In this document: positions 1-11,494 of the stretch, one piece after another
Numbering within the stretch: the first letter of the stretch is position 1
Layout of the letters: each line of letters begins with the position of its first letter
DNA from: Hevea brasiliensis
Lineage: Eukaryota; Streptophyta; Magnoliopsida; Malpighiales; Euphorbiaceae
Direction of reading: 5' to 3'
NCBI RefSeq assembly: GCF_030052815.1
Contig: NC_079496.1
Location: 12,663,100-12,727,099 of the forward strand
DNA length: 64,000 nucleotides
The notes under the pieces: generated by a model
Told to the model about the DNA's origin: nothing
Seen by the model: the letters and a program-made list of their open reading frames with translations, nothing else
The model's database searches: none
Position numbers and translations under genes: made by a program

Positions 1-26
1 AGAGAGAGATAGAGAAGGAGAGAGCA

Positions 27-84
<58 letters not shown>

Positions 85-404
85 AAACAGTTTGAATAGC
101 TAAAAAAATGAAGGGATAATTAGACCATGGATATTTGACAAGTTATTAATAAAAATACCTTCTTGTGAACATTAAAAACATATAAATATTTATTTAATAT
201 TTGAGAGGGAAAGAGATAGATAGAGAGAGAGAGAGACCATGAGGTAGAGATAGAGATAGAGAAAGGGGGATAGAGAGAGTTTTTAAACCAATTTAAACAA
301 CTAGAAAATGAATGGCTAATTGCGCCATGAATATTTAACAAGTTAGCTAATAAAAAGTACCTTTCTTGGAACATTAAAAACAAATAAATATTTATTTAAT
401 ATTA
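1..404. repeat. tandem duplication carrying GA microsatellites
   Basis: Two diverged copies of a block of about 200 bp lie head to tail (about 1-203 and 204-404). Each starts with a GA-rich tract (a pure (AG)n run at about 28-78, an impure one at about 205-280). Each then has the same AT-rich tail, which mentions a gccatg-like step, 'atatttaacaagtta' and 'aatatttatttaatatt'. The short antisense open frame across it is a by-product of the repeat. Confidence 0.75.
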
Positions 405-891
405 TTTTAATGCAAAAAAAGTTGTTATTTTAAAAGGAACTTGGGAATTGAACTTCATATGCACATTTTCTAAGTAGCTTTTAATATTGAAAAAATTTAT
501 AACTTATGTGAAAAATTCATTAAAATGTCTTATAAATCCCTTAAAATTTTAGATACACCTCCAATAAGTGAGAATAATTTTTTCAGGTGTTTTATTGCTA
601 TTTACTATTTCTTATACAATTACATATAATTTTAAACTTCCGTCTAAAAGAAGAGCATCATTTGGATTTAAAAAAAAAAACATTGATGAGCTGCATGGAA
701 TGATTAAATGAATTAATAATTTACTGAATACATACAAATTAAAGTTAATATCATTATTAGTATATTATTTAAAAATATATATTATTTAATTTTTTTTACT
801 TTTTAAATTTGTATTAAAAAAAAAAGTTCGTCTGCAGCATCGCACAGGTATATCACTCGTCTAATTAATTTTTATTAATGCTACTCAAGGA

Positions 892-928
<37 letters not shown>

Positions 929-1642
929 TGCAGTGTAGGCCTGTATAGTGAAAGAGTCAAATGGGACTTGTGGATTTGTATTTGTCATCGTAGTGACTCC
1001 TATAAGCTGCTATCGTAGGGGATTAATAGGAGTCAAATAAGTTGGGTAACGTTCCAGCTGATTTCAGTTTATACTCTATTTTGATTAGATTTTGATCCAA
1101 TTCAATTCTGATTATGATTCTGATTTTTGATGGTTTCGATTGAGAAATGATTTACTCTACGTGGTGTCTTCTAAAGATGCCATTTTTTTTTTAATTTATT
1201 GGAATCGACTAAAATTGATAATTCAAACCACTAATTTCAATATAATTTTAATTTAAGATGTCTTTTATAATTACTTGGTTTTATATAAAAATTTATTAGT
1301 TAAGATAATATAATTTCTCTATTAGATGACTTGAAAAATGATTTGTTCTGTTTTTTTAATCTGTAGGGAGATTCAATTGAGCTGCTTTAAGGCTTTACCC
1401 CACCAAATTACAAATAATTAAAAAAAAAAAATTTGATGGACGATAAAATAAAATTAAACTGCAGACTTTTCAATTTTTTAAAACTTACAAAAAATTAGAT
1501 CAGAAAATTGAACCGAGACTTATTTAAATGATGCAAAAAAGTAGATCTCCCTGACTTCCTCTGCTTGATCCCTGACTCTCTCTTTTCGCCATATCTCCTT
1601 TCCTGCTTAGTTTCTACTTTGGAACGCCGACTAAACCACCGT
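405..1642. other. AT-rich spacer, no gene seen
   Basis: I find no convincing coding region on either strand. The stretch has many poly-A/poly-T runs and a (TTA)n microsatellite. Nothing in it matches the BURP gene body, although a BURP-promoter-like fragment begins directly after it. Confidence 0.6.
894..928. repeat. (TTA)n microsatellite
   Basis: About a dozen uninterrupted TTA/ATT triplets are visible. Confidence 0.9.
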
Positions 1643-1895
1643 ATGAGAATGGGATGTGCAACGATTGTGAGAATATTAACTTATGCACAACTCACAAACT
1701 AGGTTATCTAGAATGACAAGCACAAGACTGAGTAATTTGATGGTGCAACTTGCAAATTGGTTTGAATTTTCAAGGCACGAATTTGTCGGTTCTGTGGCCA
1801 GAGTCTTCCACGAAGAATCACGTGTTTACCCAAAACAAAAGAAGAATGAATATTCCTTCACTGAAAAAGACTTGGCTAAGATTTTTCTTCAAAAA
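1643..1895 (-). pseudogene. detached copy of the BURP gene upstream region
   Basis: This stretch matches the region upstream of the BURP gene (43803-44076) in the same orientation. It shares 'gagaatgggatgtgcaa', 'gagaatattaactta', the passage around 'tcttccacgaagaa' and 'cactgaaaaagact'. Homology stops abruptly at about 1643 (43803 in the gene). The sequence to its left is unrelated to BURP exons, so the copy has no gene attached. An 84-residue open frame on the plus strand over it is not supported as a protein. I infer a remnant of a former tandem BURP copy or a transduplicated promoter fragment. Confidence 0.7.
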
Positions 1896-2244
1896 GGATG
1901 CTATTTTTCCAATATGATTTTTTTTTTCTTTATATAGGTGGAGTGGGAGATTCCAAGTAAATATATGCCGGCGCGATGGAGTCAACATTTCTTGTGGAAA
2001 GCGTGAAATAACCTATCTACCTCATATTTATATAGAACTTTCATGACTTAATGTGCTTGTCTTTGGATGACTTAATGTGCTAAGATTTTTCTCGACAAAG
2101 GATGCTGTTTTTCTACTAGGATTTTTTTTTCTTCATATAGGTGCAGTGGGAGATTCCAAGTAAATATATCTGGGCGCGATGGAGTCAATATTTCTTGTGG
2201 AAATTGTGAAATAACCTATCTACCTCCTATTTATATAGAACTTT
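1896..2244. repeat. 204-bp tandem repeat (two units, second split by solo LTR A)
   Basis: Unit 1 runs from about 1896 to 2099 and unit 2 from 2100. They share 'gggagattccaagtaaata', 'gcgcgatggagtcaa' and 'aataacctatctacctc'. The end of unit 2 ('cacgacttaatgtgcttgtc') continues at 5693, on the far side of the inserted LTR. This shows the duplication predates that insertion. Confidence 0.85.
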
Positions 2245-2858
2245 TGTAACATCCTCCCTATACGTATTCTGTACGTTCTGTTGCTCCAGTGGCCAAATAT
2301 TAGTTCAGGCAAGTCAGGATGTCTGGAACTACACTTCGGTGATAGTGAACAGACATGTAATGATGAAATAAATAAAAAGAAAATACAAGAAAAATCAAAG
2401 AAAAATGAAAGAGAGAAAATGAAGCTAAGTTAAACGAGCTTCAAGACTGATGGGTGATCAGACCGAGAAGGCCGTTGATTTTCAGATCATGGGGAACCCG
2501 CGGAATTAAATTTCGAGACATAAGTAAAGATTTATTGAAATGTAATTGACACTAGAAATATCAAAGAAAAATTAATAAATTAGTACAAAGAAAAATGAAA
2601 AATCGAGAAACAGACAAAAATCGGGAATATAACCCGAAGTGGGGCATTTTGGTCATTTGACACCAAGAGTTGCCTTTTGACCTCAATGTCCATTAAAAAT
2701 AAATGATATTGCACTTAGGAAATGTCATGAAAAAATTAAAATAGGATACAATATGTAAATAGTAAAAGAATTGAGCTAAATGTGCAAATAATGGAACTTA
2801 GTATAATTAATCATTAAACTATTGTTAAGTGCTCCACTAATTCAGAAACTTGGACACC

Positions 2859-2866
2859 TATATAAG
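2859..2866 (+). promoter_or_regulatory. candidate TATA box of LTR A
   Basis: TATATAAG lies about 615 bp into the LTR, a plausible U3/R boundary position. Assigned by sequence only. Confidence 0.35.
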
Positions 2867-5043
2867 CCTTGGGACAGCTGAATCATCATCTTCAACCTTG
2901 CTACATAAACCAGCCGAAACTCTCACCATTGAAAGAACTCCATAGCCGGCCATGGAAGGACCTCCATGCACTCTCATTCCAAGCCTCCTTTCCAATTGGT
3001 TCCTTCATTAAAGCTTGCCTACTTACCTTGGGGAAGATATTGGCAACAAGAAAAACAAGATTTGGTGAAGTTTTGATAAGTTCCAAAAGTGGTAAGTGTC
3101 CAAATCCTCTCCCTTGCTTTAGTAAACCTTGTGTTTAGGTTGAGGTGAGTATTTTGGTGAAGAGAAATGAAGAGAATAGGGAGATATGTAATCGTCCATT
3201 TTCGGAAGCCATGAATATTTGTTGTATTTGAGTTTTTCTTACCTCTAATGGATGGAAATTATGGTTGATTAACTCAAATGGAAGATGTAGTAAGTTAAAA
3301 TCTAAGTATTTGCATGTTAGTGCTTGAATTAAGGGTTTGAAATGGGACCTTGATGCTTTGGCAAACTGCCATGTTTGGCAGCCTATAATATCATGAATTT
3401 GTGTGTGAATATGAAGTTTATTAATAAAATATGATAGTATTAAATTGTGGACAGCATGTGTAATTGATATTGAAGTATGAGTATATTGAAGTGTATGTGT
3501 AATATTGATATTGAGATATGTTGAATTTTGATAGAAGTGAATGTTGAACTTGAATGGTGAATTGTGTGCATTGAGCACTTGAGTGTTCTGCCCAATATGC
3601 TTGCTAGAATTGTGTACAATATATATATGGAAGTGCCATTGATTGATTATTGAAGTAATGAGGAGGAGAAGGAATATCAAATTGGAAGTGTAAGTGTCTT
3701 GTGCAGGTTGTGTATTGATGGCAATACCTAAATTAGTCATAAGTGCCAAACTGTGAACCCAATTGGTATGAGGCCAATGGGGGGTGAAAATAGACACCAA
3801 ATAGGCCAACTTTCATGTAGAAATGTTACCAAAATTCTGCCTAGAAACTGACCTTAAAAATGACCAAATCCGGAATGGCAACCTTGCAACCCAGATTTTT
3901 GACCATATGAATAGTAATCATTTGGATGACCATAACTCACCCAAAACAAGTCCAATTGACCTGAAATTTTTACCATGGATAGATTAGACATAGAGCTAAA
4001 ATTCTTATGAAGACACCTAAGCCCAGAAATGACCAGAACCAAGTCAAATAGCTTGCAAAAATTCGGGTACCAAAACTGCCAGAACTAAAAGTGACATAAA
4101 ATTGACCAAATTTTGCACTAAAGTTGCAATCTGTCCAACTTTAGTAAATTGATCATATCATGGTCTATACAACTCAGAATGACCTAAAATTTTGCCTTGA
4201 GTGCAATAAGACATAGAGCTACAATTTTGCTTCTTTGACCAGAAGCTAAAAACCAAGGGAAATAGGACTTTAAGCTAGACCAATCTAGCACACCAAAAAT
4301 TGAGAATTTGACATTTACATACAATGATGCTTGAAGCAATTTGGCAATGAATGCCAACTTGTAAAAATGGTAAATTGCAATATATTGGTAGCATATTGAA
4401 TTACAATATGTGACATGTTGATGCTAGAAACAACTTATCCATGGTACCTAAAAAGGTTAACATACGCATTGACTTATGAATTACATAATAGCTAGTAAAC
4501 TCAAAAAAATTGATGAATTAAACAATTAATTTATAATGTGCCCTAGTTTGCCTAGTTGACTAGTTTGGATAGGTTGACATGCCAATAGGATTCTGACAGC
4601 TGTTCTGTAAATGACTTCATGCCATACTGTGTTTTTACGGCTTATTATGCAGCACTGTGACTTTAATAGCCTACGACTATACATATTGTGTATTTATTCT
4701 TGGCTTATCACTAGATTGACTATATGGCTTTTAGACACACTGTTGCACACCGGGAGACACTTTGTGACCGATGGTGTGACGGCCCGAGGTACTAGGTACC
4801 CAAAGGCCGTGATATCCGCTTATCCACCGTCAAGATATAGGCTACACGGGCAGTAATTCAAGTACTATTAAATTCAAATAGCTAAATCCAGTCTACTGAC
4901 ATATAACACTACCAAAAATTAGCAAATATTGAAATGTTAGCAAATAAAAGTAGAATCAGCAACTGCAAAGTATATCGATGTTATAAATTCATAAACACTT
5001 CATTTACCTTATTTTAGTGTACATTTCTTTATATTTAGCACCA

Positions 5044-5061
5044 CTAAGCAAAATTGCTTAG
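5044..5061 (+). other. conserved LTR stem-loop, copy A
   Basis: CTAAGCAA pairs with TTGCTTAG around a 2-base centre, inside the conserved context 'gcaccac...gcgtgttg'. Equivalent stem-loops occur in the other four copies of this LTR. Confidence 0.6.
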
Positions 5062-5692
5062 CGTGTTGCTTTTGTAACGTGTAGGTATTGGAGACACAAC
5101 TGGGGAGCCCAGCAGACCTACGACCGGGTGAGACATCAGATCTGCACAAGAGTCTAGAGTCATCTGCACTGCATTGCATACATGGTAGGACTTAGGATAT
5201 CTTGTATTTTGTACTTTTGTTGTATTTTTGAAATTCGGCCTTGTATTTTGTAATATTATGAAAGCTCTAAAATTTGTAATATTTTGTACATATTAAATAA
5301 CATAGAGATTTTCTGGATATATTTAAATTATTATGGACTGTATTAAGGAACTGTTTAATGACTGTAAAAGTCTATTGACTTTACTGAGAAATCGAGACTG
5401 TGAAATATTTGAGATTTTGATATTATCATATTAAACTATTTTCAACAGGTTTGGAAGGACAGTTTGTCTGAAATACAGACGGCACCATGCCAAATTTTTA
5501 TTACTATTTTTGAAACACTGATTTTATCAAAGTATGAAAATAGTATCAACATGATATGAATATTACATAAAAGACTTCTTAAAATCAAATTGAGTTCAAG
5601 AAATGAAATAATCACAGACTAGGTATTCCGGCACGCCGTGTAGCACGCCTAGCTCGGCTATACTATAGACGGGTGAGGGGTGTTACAACTTT

Positions 5693-5764
5693 CACGACTT
5701 AATGTGCTTGTCTTTGGATGACAAAGAAAAAATGCAAAGATTTTAATGGGATCGGGCTGCTTCC
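5693..5764. other. continuation of the BURP-promoter-like repeat
   Basis: Sequence after solo LTR A resumes the second 204-bp unit ('cacgacttaatgtgcttgtc'), then passes into unique sequence up to the LINE poly-T. Confidence 0.7.
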
Positions 5765-5851
5765 TTTTTTTTTTTTTTTAATAAGTAAAATATATTAATT
5801 AAGAAATTAGGAAAAACTTAGTATAGATATCATCGATTAAGACCAAGCAAT
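5765..5851 (-). mobile_element. 3' end and poly-A tail of the antisense LINE
   Basis: A run of about 15 T (5765-5779) is the poly-A tail of a minus-strand LINE. It is followed by 72 bp of LINE 3' sequence before the Copia element begins at 5852. The LINE body resumes at 25286. The assignment rests on the Copia target-site duplication GCAAT (5847-5851 and 25281-25285), which joins the two sides. I did not find the LINE's own target-site duplication. Confidence 0.65.
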
Positions 5852-6094
5852 TGTTAGAAATAGTTAGTAATAGGAAAAGTTATCTCATATTGAAAGAGTG
5901 TATCTATTCTAAGAAGTATAAGTAAACATATATAATTATTCTAAGAGATATGAACTAAACAATTGTATCTTTTTTTCTTTTTTTCAAGTAGTAAGTGAAC
6001 ATATATAATTGTTCTAATAGATATAAAGTGAACTGTTGTATCTGTTTGAAGAGGAGCAAATGCTTTATAAATAGCAACCCTTTTTCATCTAACT
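5852..6094 (+). repeat. Copia 5' LTR, first part
   Basis: It matches the 3' LTR from 24827 onward ('gttagaaatagttag', 'atattgaaagagtgtat', 'gaggagcaaatgctttata'). It is interrupted at 6094 by the Athila-like element. Its last six bases CTAACT are the target-site duplication. Confidence 0.92.
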
Positions 6095-7731
6095 TGTTTC
6101 GCTGGTTTTACAACCCCGCAAGTGCACGGATCGCTAACAAGTAATAAAGTGATAAATAGAATATCATTCCCACGAGGAATTTGATTAGTAAGTACCAATC
6201 TACACAGTAATTTTGACTGTCTAGGCTATCGAATACTTAGAGAATGAAGTTTGTTAACCTTAAACACTAGAATGGTAAACTTAAAACGAAATAATTTATT
6301 TGAAACAATTCTGGAATTAAGATTTCACACTTGAATCTTACTAGGGATGTTATCTCGTTTATTTACTGAATTGAGGATCATTTTCCTTGATGGAAATCAG
6401 TCCTAAGTTATCCTAAATCCTCTCTTAAGGCATCTAGGGTGTATTCTAATTAACTCAAACCTGACTTTCGTGGTGATCAAATTAATTAAAACCCTTTAAG
6501 ATCTTTGACCAATTTTGAAGTTCCACAAAGGTATCAGCCTATGTCTAGGTCAGAATTCCTAGATTCAAGATCTTGATTTTCTAATATTAATCTTCACCTT
6601 TCAGTCCTTCAATTAACATCTACAATCATGGCTAAGAGGTACCAGCACATAGCATGCATTAAGATCACAAGAAATTAAATCAAGGAAGGAATCTCAAATC
6701 CAATAAATAAAACTTAGTGTTCATCCATAATAATAATTGCAAGCATTACTCTCCCAAATCCAGAATAAGAAAACTACTCACTCATGGTGAATTTAGCAAA
6801 CATCATGATAAAAGATAAAAATAGTAAAAAGAAAATCATGTAGAAGAAATAAAACAATAGAAATCTATCTAAGGAGATGAAATGAAGGAATCGAAGAGAG
6901 TTTGCAGCTTTGATATTGTGAAGCTTCAGCTGGAAAACTTCTTTTGGTACTGATGTTTCTCTCCTCGAGATAGCTGGAGAGAGTGCAGAGTGTGGATTTC
7001 TCTCCTTCAAAAAATCCTTAAAAGTGCTATCAAAAGATAAAAGAGAGCCCCTTTTCTGATGTTCTCTCTTCTATTTATAATGGTTGCTCTAGGGTTAGGT
7101 CATTTTGAGTCCAAAAGGCTTTAGGAGTCTCATTTGAATTAGAAAACAGGAGCGGGAATTCGAGTTATAAACTGCGCCGTGATAGTACACTTAATTGTGT
7201 GTCACTACATGGCCCAGGGCCATGTAACTTACTGGAGTGGAACTGCAGAGTCTTGCATTGGCACAGAGAGTTACACGGGTCTGCGCTAACTACATGGGCC
7301 TAGTTACCCGGGCCGTGTACTTTTGTTCCCATAAGGTTCTTCAAGCTTGTGCCCGGCAGAGACTTACACGGGTCCCTACAGATTACACGGGTCTAATTAC
7401 ACGACCCGTGTACTTTTGTTTCTCCATTGGCTATCTGGTTTTCTTCTGGCAGAAGGTTACACGGGTCTGGGGCTTGGCTTACATGACCTGTATACTTTGT
7501 GTCAGTAGCAATACTCAGTCTCTTGACCTCTCCAAGCTTCTTTTTGCACTCCTATACTGTGGGGCTTCACCCAAACACCTGAAATGATGCAGAAAACATA
7601 CAATTAAGGGCTTGATAATAGAAATTACAAAAACTAATGAAATCAACTACTAAGCATGAAAATACTTGCTTAAATGCTATGAGATAGTATACAAATGTGT
7701 TTAAAAATATCTATACAATTCAAGTGTATCA
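6095..7731 (-). repeat. Athila-like 3' LTR
   Basis: 1637 bp, TG...CA ends, homologous along its length to 17044-18671. Its 3' end (read on minus) contains the conserved 'cctcgtgggaatgata' and 'gatccgtgcacttgcgg' blocks that also end the LTRs at 30340-30424 and 52480-52568. Confidence 0.95.
7200..7490. repeat. array of degenerate ACACGGG/CCCGTGT motifs (3' LTR)
   Basis: Short inverted motifs of the form ACACGGGTC or CCCGTGTA recur every 20-60 bp. They include a 21-nt perfect inverted repeat with 10-bp arms at 7206-7226 (arm TACATGGCCC). The same array is in the 5' LTR (18120-18440) and upstream of pol-downstream DNA (10840-11190). Confidence 0.8.
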
Positions 7732-7746
7732 AATACCCCCAAACTC
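7732..7746 (-). other. polypurine tract of the Athila-like element
   Basis: On the minus strand GAGTTTGGGGGTATT directly precedes the 3' LTR. It is preceded by the hairpin-forming GCTTGAGGATAAGC (about 7755-7768). The same arrangement is seen at 55391-55427. Confidence 0.85.
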
Positions 7747-9352
7747 AAACTTTTGCTTATCCTCAAGCAAAGCAAAACTCTGTTTTAAAATACATTTCAG
7801 GGGATATTTAGGAATATAACCAACAATTTAATAATCATAGAATTGAACTCCTCTAACCCTCATACTAATTTCCCTCTTTCAAGGCATAAGGGTTCTATTA
7901 GCTGCTTGTTTGGAACTTCACCTCATTTCATGGTGTTTCAACTAATTATTTCTCTATACAAGACCATTAATAAGCCACAAATAACCTGTTTTATCGGGAT
8001 AGATTTGAGAAACACTAACTCCCCCAAATTTGCCCCTATTGTGAGTAATTTTGAGGAAGAGACTCAATTCCAACTCCATAGGCATATCTTAATTTTTTAT
8101 CTCCACTAATATAGCATGCACTTTTCAAAAGATCAAAGGGTCTTTAAAAAGGGTTGTAATGGGGCTAAGGGGATAATGACTTGATTGCCAATGAAAGGTT
8201 TTTAGGGAATGCAAATATGAAGATAGCATGTATGCATAAAATACCAAGCATACGAAGTTTGTTTTTACATATTTTGTCTGGTGAAGAGGGGCTTTTGGTT
8301 TTTTTATAGTGCCAAGCATGCTTCCATGATACTTATCTTGGGACTTCTTCTCTTTTTTTTTTTTTTTTTTTTTTTTTATTTATGTCTCTTTTGTCCTCTC
8401 CCCCAAACTCATTACTTTTGCTGGGTTAGAAAGGCAAATTTTTCTTTGATTTCAATTGCACACTTGCACTCGTTCTTGAGTTTTACATCCTCTCTTCATT
8501 TTTTTTTTTACACTTAATGCTGTTTACTTATGCATTTTGCTTCCTCAAAAGGGTATAGTAGGCGTTTAGGTTAGGGGCTAGGTAAATAACATGGGTAAGC
8601 AATAAATTCTAAGGGATAAGTATAGGCTTCAAGTTGGCTACAAGGGATATACATTTTAATTAGGGGTGGCTAAGGCTTAGTGAGGCTATAGCAAAGAATG
8701 CCTTAATCATTTCTTCATCAAGCATATGCTAGGATTTCGCCTTGATAGGTCCAAGAGATATGTTCTAGAGCTAGTGAGGCATTTTTAGGTTTGCTTGTAT
8801 TTCAAAAAATATTCTCCTAATTTTACAAGTTCAATGTGATAAATTAATAGTTATGAAGAGGTTTAACTAGTCTAGTTACATTAAAGAGATTAGTTTCTTC
8901 ACAAATAACATGTTAGAATCCCTTTTTGCCTATCTAGATATGTTTATTCCTCTAACCCGTGGAGTCCAATTATTAACTTACTACAAACTGGTTATAGTGC
9001 TAAGTTTCACAATTTAAAGTCCAAAATTAAAATTTTCAAAAATTTTCAAAAATTTTGATACACAAAAATAATGTAGCTGAATTTAAACAATGTAATGATG
9101 TGCATGTAATGATATGCAAATGTAATGATATGCAATGCACTTGTATCCCCCCCAAACTCAAGCCAGACATTGTCCTCAATGTTAAAATAATATGCAAAAT
9201 CAGAGAAAATGTTCAAAGATTATAAGGAAGCATATTATTTATTAGGCATTGAAAAGTTTGGACATTAAGCATATAAAAGAGATCTATGATTGCAACCTAG
9301 GACTAAGGCATGTAAGATATTACAATAAAGATCCTATCCTATAGTCCTAGCT
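7747..9352 (-). other. non-coding 3' region of the Athila-like element
   Basis: No coding region is seen. It holds a T-rich run on the plus strand at 8352-8377. It is collinear with the non-coding 3' region of the element at 51141-55948: both contain, in opposite orientations, 'agccacccctaattaaaat', 'cttggacctatc' and 'atcctagcatatgcttgatgaag'. The plus-strand open frames here (7843-8517) are in non-coding element DNA and unsupported. Confidence 0.75.
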
Positions 9353-10690
9353 CTAAAAGGTCTCTGGTGGTGATGATGGCGATGCTGGCTCCTCCTCCTC
9401 CTCATATAGCTTCTCTATTAGCATGTCCAATTTATTGTGGGCTTTCTGGAGGCTGTCCTCGATTGCTTGCATTCTGCTGTATATGGTGGTCTCCATGCAC
9501 TGTAGGTATGCGAGGACCAGATCTGTTAGTGGTGGTGTGTATGGAGGCACTCGAACGAGGGACTCTTGGAACATCCGCTCTTGGCCTTCTTTTTGAGGCT
9601 GCGAAGTCTCGCCAGGTCCTTTTCATGCTTCGTCTCTCCGCGGGATGGCGTTCCCTTCGGCATCCAGTAGGTAACAGGTGTTGCCCACCTTCTTACATAT
9701 CCCCATGGATATGCAGATAGTTTGATCTATTCTTGACGTTCCAGTGACAGAGCGCAGCCTATGATGTCCTGGAACGAAGCCGAAGTGGAGGGCAATGGTT
9801 GTGACGAGGCCACAAAGTACGATGTGCCCGGTAGACTGATGACAGAGGCAACGGAGATGGTTGCACAAAAAGAAGCCAGTGCTGCAGCGCTGTCTGATAA
9901 CCATACACCACAAGAAGAATAGCTCGTTGGCATTTACAACGCCAAGGCTGTTGCCATAGCTCATGATGGTGTAGGCAGCGAACCGATGCATGCAGCGCAG
10001 GGCTGGACTTGTGATGCCTATGGATTTGGACTTGCTGGAGTTATATGGCTCAGTGTTCGAGGCAATAGAACTCCAGAAGTTGATACTGTTATAGAGCATG
10101 TGGTTCCTAGGGATCTCCTGGTGGCCGACACTATCAAAGCTGAACATGGCATTAAACTCATCTATGTTCATCACCCGGTGGACACCAAGGAGGCAAAATT
10201 CAATCCTGCCTCTATTCTCCCTGTCGATAGGCCATAAGGTGGCCTTGAAACTGCCCAAAAACTCCAGTGTGGTGTCCCGGTATGCTGGAAATTAGAGTTG
10301 GGCGAACCTTGTCCACCCGATGCTATCGAGTAGCCCATTAATTTCATTCTGCAGCCCGATTTGCTCCAGCAGTGGAAAATTCATGTATTTGGTGGAGCTT
10401 ATTTTCTGGGTGTAAAGCCGAGTGCACATTGCCTTGTGGGCATCATCACAGAATCCCCAAGGAATGGAAGTTTCGGGTTATGGAGCGGCTTGTGGTTGGG
10501 GTTGCGGTGGAGGATGGGCTAGTTAGGGAGAGGCTACCCTTGTTCTTGGGTGTTGGGGTGGCGGCTGAGGTGGAGAAGATGAGGATTCTCCTCTTTGCCT
10601 CAAGGAAGAGCCGATTCTTCTTGCAGATCACTTTGCAGGAGCCATTAATGAGTTTTTGGAAAGGAGAACAGTAGGGTTTAGTGAAAGGAG
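9353..10690 (-). pseudogene. Athila-type third ORF (env position), broken
   Basis: This is a degenerate open region on the minus strand, downstream of integrase, in the place where Athila elements carry a third ORF. The best segment, 10258-9623 (211 residues), has the hallmark order: 'EFL/GSFKATLWPIDRENRG' type start, then 'RVMNIDEFNAMF', then a long cysteine- and histidine-containing middle. It is followed in another frame (9574-9353) by a coiled-coil-like tail with an acidic EEEEE run. The N-terminal part (about 10690-10280) has a Thr/Ser/Pro-rich stretch and is separated by a frameshift and stops. The function of this Athila protein is unknown; an envelope role has been proposed for the position but is not shown by this sequence. 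Confidence 0.75.
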
Positions 10691-11436
10691 GTGAGATTTG
10701 AGGGGTTTTTATAGACTAGGAGAGGTGGAGATGAAGGGTTTTGCCTTTATGAATAGTTTTAATGTGAGGGGTGCATTTAAAGAGCCATTAGGACTCTTCG
10801 TTTTGCGCATTTCGTGCCCCAGGAGTCCCGTCTGTGACATGATACACAGGTCGTGTATCACTACACGGGTCTCGACATGCAGGGCCGTGTAAATTTCTGC
10901 CTGAAAATTTCAAATTATGTCGTAGTACACGGCCCGTGTAAATGAGTTGTGGGACCCATGTAACTTTTCGTCTCTCGAGTTGCTTTACTGGATATGTTAC
11001 ATGGCCCGTGTCAAATATAAGGAGGCCCGTGTAACTCCCTGGTGCTTGAGACATTACATGGTCCGCGTAAATTTTGCTATGGACCTGTGTAACTTTCTGT
11101 CTTCCTCAGAGTTAAAAAGTGCAAGAAATTTATGGACTTTCAGAAAGTTACACGGGGCATGTGAAACCAATACACGACCCGTGTAATTTTCTGATTTTCC
11201 AAATTTTTGTCAAATGAAAAATTTTTATCATCACAACACTTGAAATGGATGTAAAGTTTAGCAATAGAGCTACTTCCCTGGTTTTATCCAATTTTCCCTT
11301 TTGTGGTTTTGACTTGGTGATTCCTCTCCTCTCTTGTTCTCTACTCCCTTTTCCAAAAAATCCTACAAAATGAAATGCTAATGAGTACGAAACAAAAATC
11401 AATATGAAAAAGGAGAAAAAGAAAAATTCAGAAAAA
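10691..11436 (-). other. non-coding spacer between pol and third ORF
   Basis: No gene is recognised. It is dominated by the ACACGGG/CCCGTGT motif array at 10840-11190. Open frames on both strands here are produced by that repeat. Confidence 0.7.
10840..11190. repeat. array of ACACGGG/CCCGTGT motifs (internal region)
   Basis: About ten degenerate copies are present, in both orientations, such as 'acacggcccgtgtaa' near 10927 and 'acacgacccgtgtaa' near 11172. Many have C-to-T or G-to-A changes at the CpG, giving catggg or ccatgt. Confidence 0.8.
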
Positions 11437-11458
11437 TTTTTGGGTTGCCTCCCAAAAA
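11437..11458 (-). other. conserved post-pol stem-loop (Athila-like)
   Basis: Eight-base arms (TTTTTGGG with CCCAAAAA) enclose the loop AGGCAA on the minus strand. It lies about 37 nt after the pol stop and next to 'agcgctt'. The same loop and context occur at 53726-53743. Confidence 0.65.
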
Positions 11459-11494
11459 GCGCTTATTTATAGTTTTTAGCTGGACTTTGCTTAT

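Larger units (their letters stand above)
2245..5687 (+). mobile_element. solo LTR A of the long-LTR retrotransposon family
   Basis: The 3443-bp segment begins TGTAACATCC and ends GGTGTTACA, the standard TG...CA LTR ends. It is flanked by the perfect 5-bp target-site duplication ACTTT (2240-2244 and 5688-5692). There is no primer-binding site, coding region or second LTR, so it is a solo LTR. It shares the first and last 20-30 bases and several internal blocks with copies B, C, E and I. Very long LTRs with TGTAACACC ends are usual in chromoviral Gypsy elements (Tekay/Del type), but no coding part is present to prove the lineage. Antisense open frames inside (for example 3135-3809) show no protein features and are treated as chance. 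Confidence 0.93.

Noticed and set aside
893..930. Possible CRISPR-like or satellite array
   Set aside because: It is a plain TTA microsatellite; the same holds for the AAT tract at 41408-41446.
1683..1937. 84-residue frame near the left end
   Set aside because: The same DNA is the upstream region of the BURP gene, where the frame is broken.
3135..3809. 224-residue open frame antisense to LTR A
   Set aside because: It lies inside a solo LTR, has an odd His/Ile/Asn-rich composition and no motif. It is not conserved as a frame in the other LTR copies.
7237..7587. 116-residue frame with repeated 'TRV..YMGL' units
   Set aside because: Produced by translating the ACACGGG motif array; the other LTR has stops there.
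9367..10295. Plus-strand frames of 65-117 residues
   Set aside because: They are shadows of the minus-strand third ORF of the Athila-like element.
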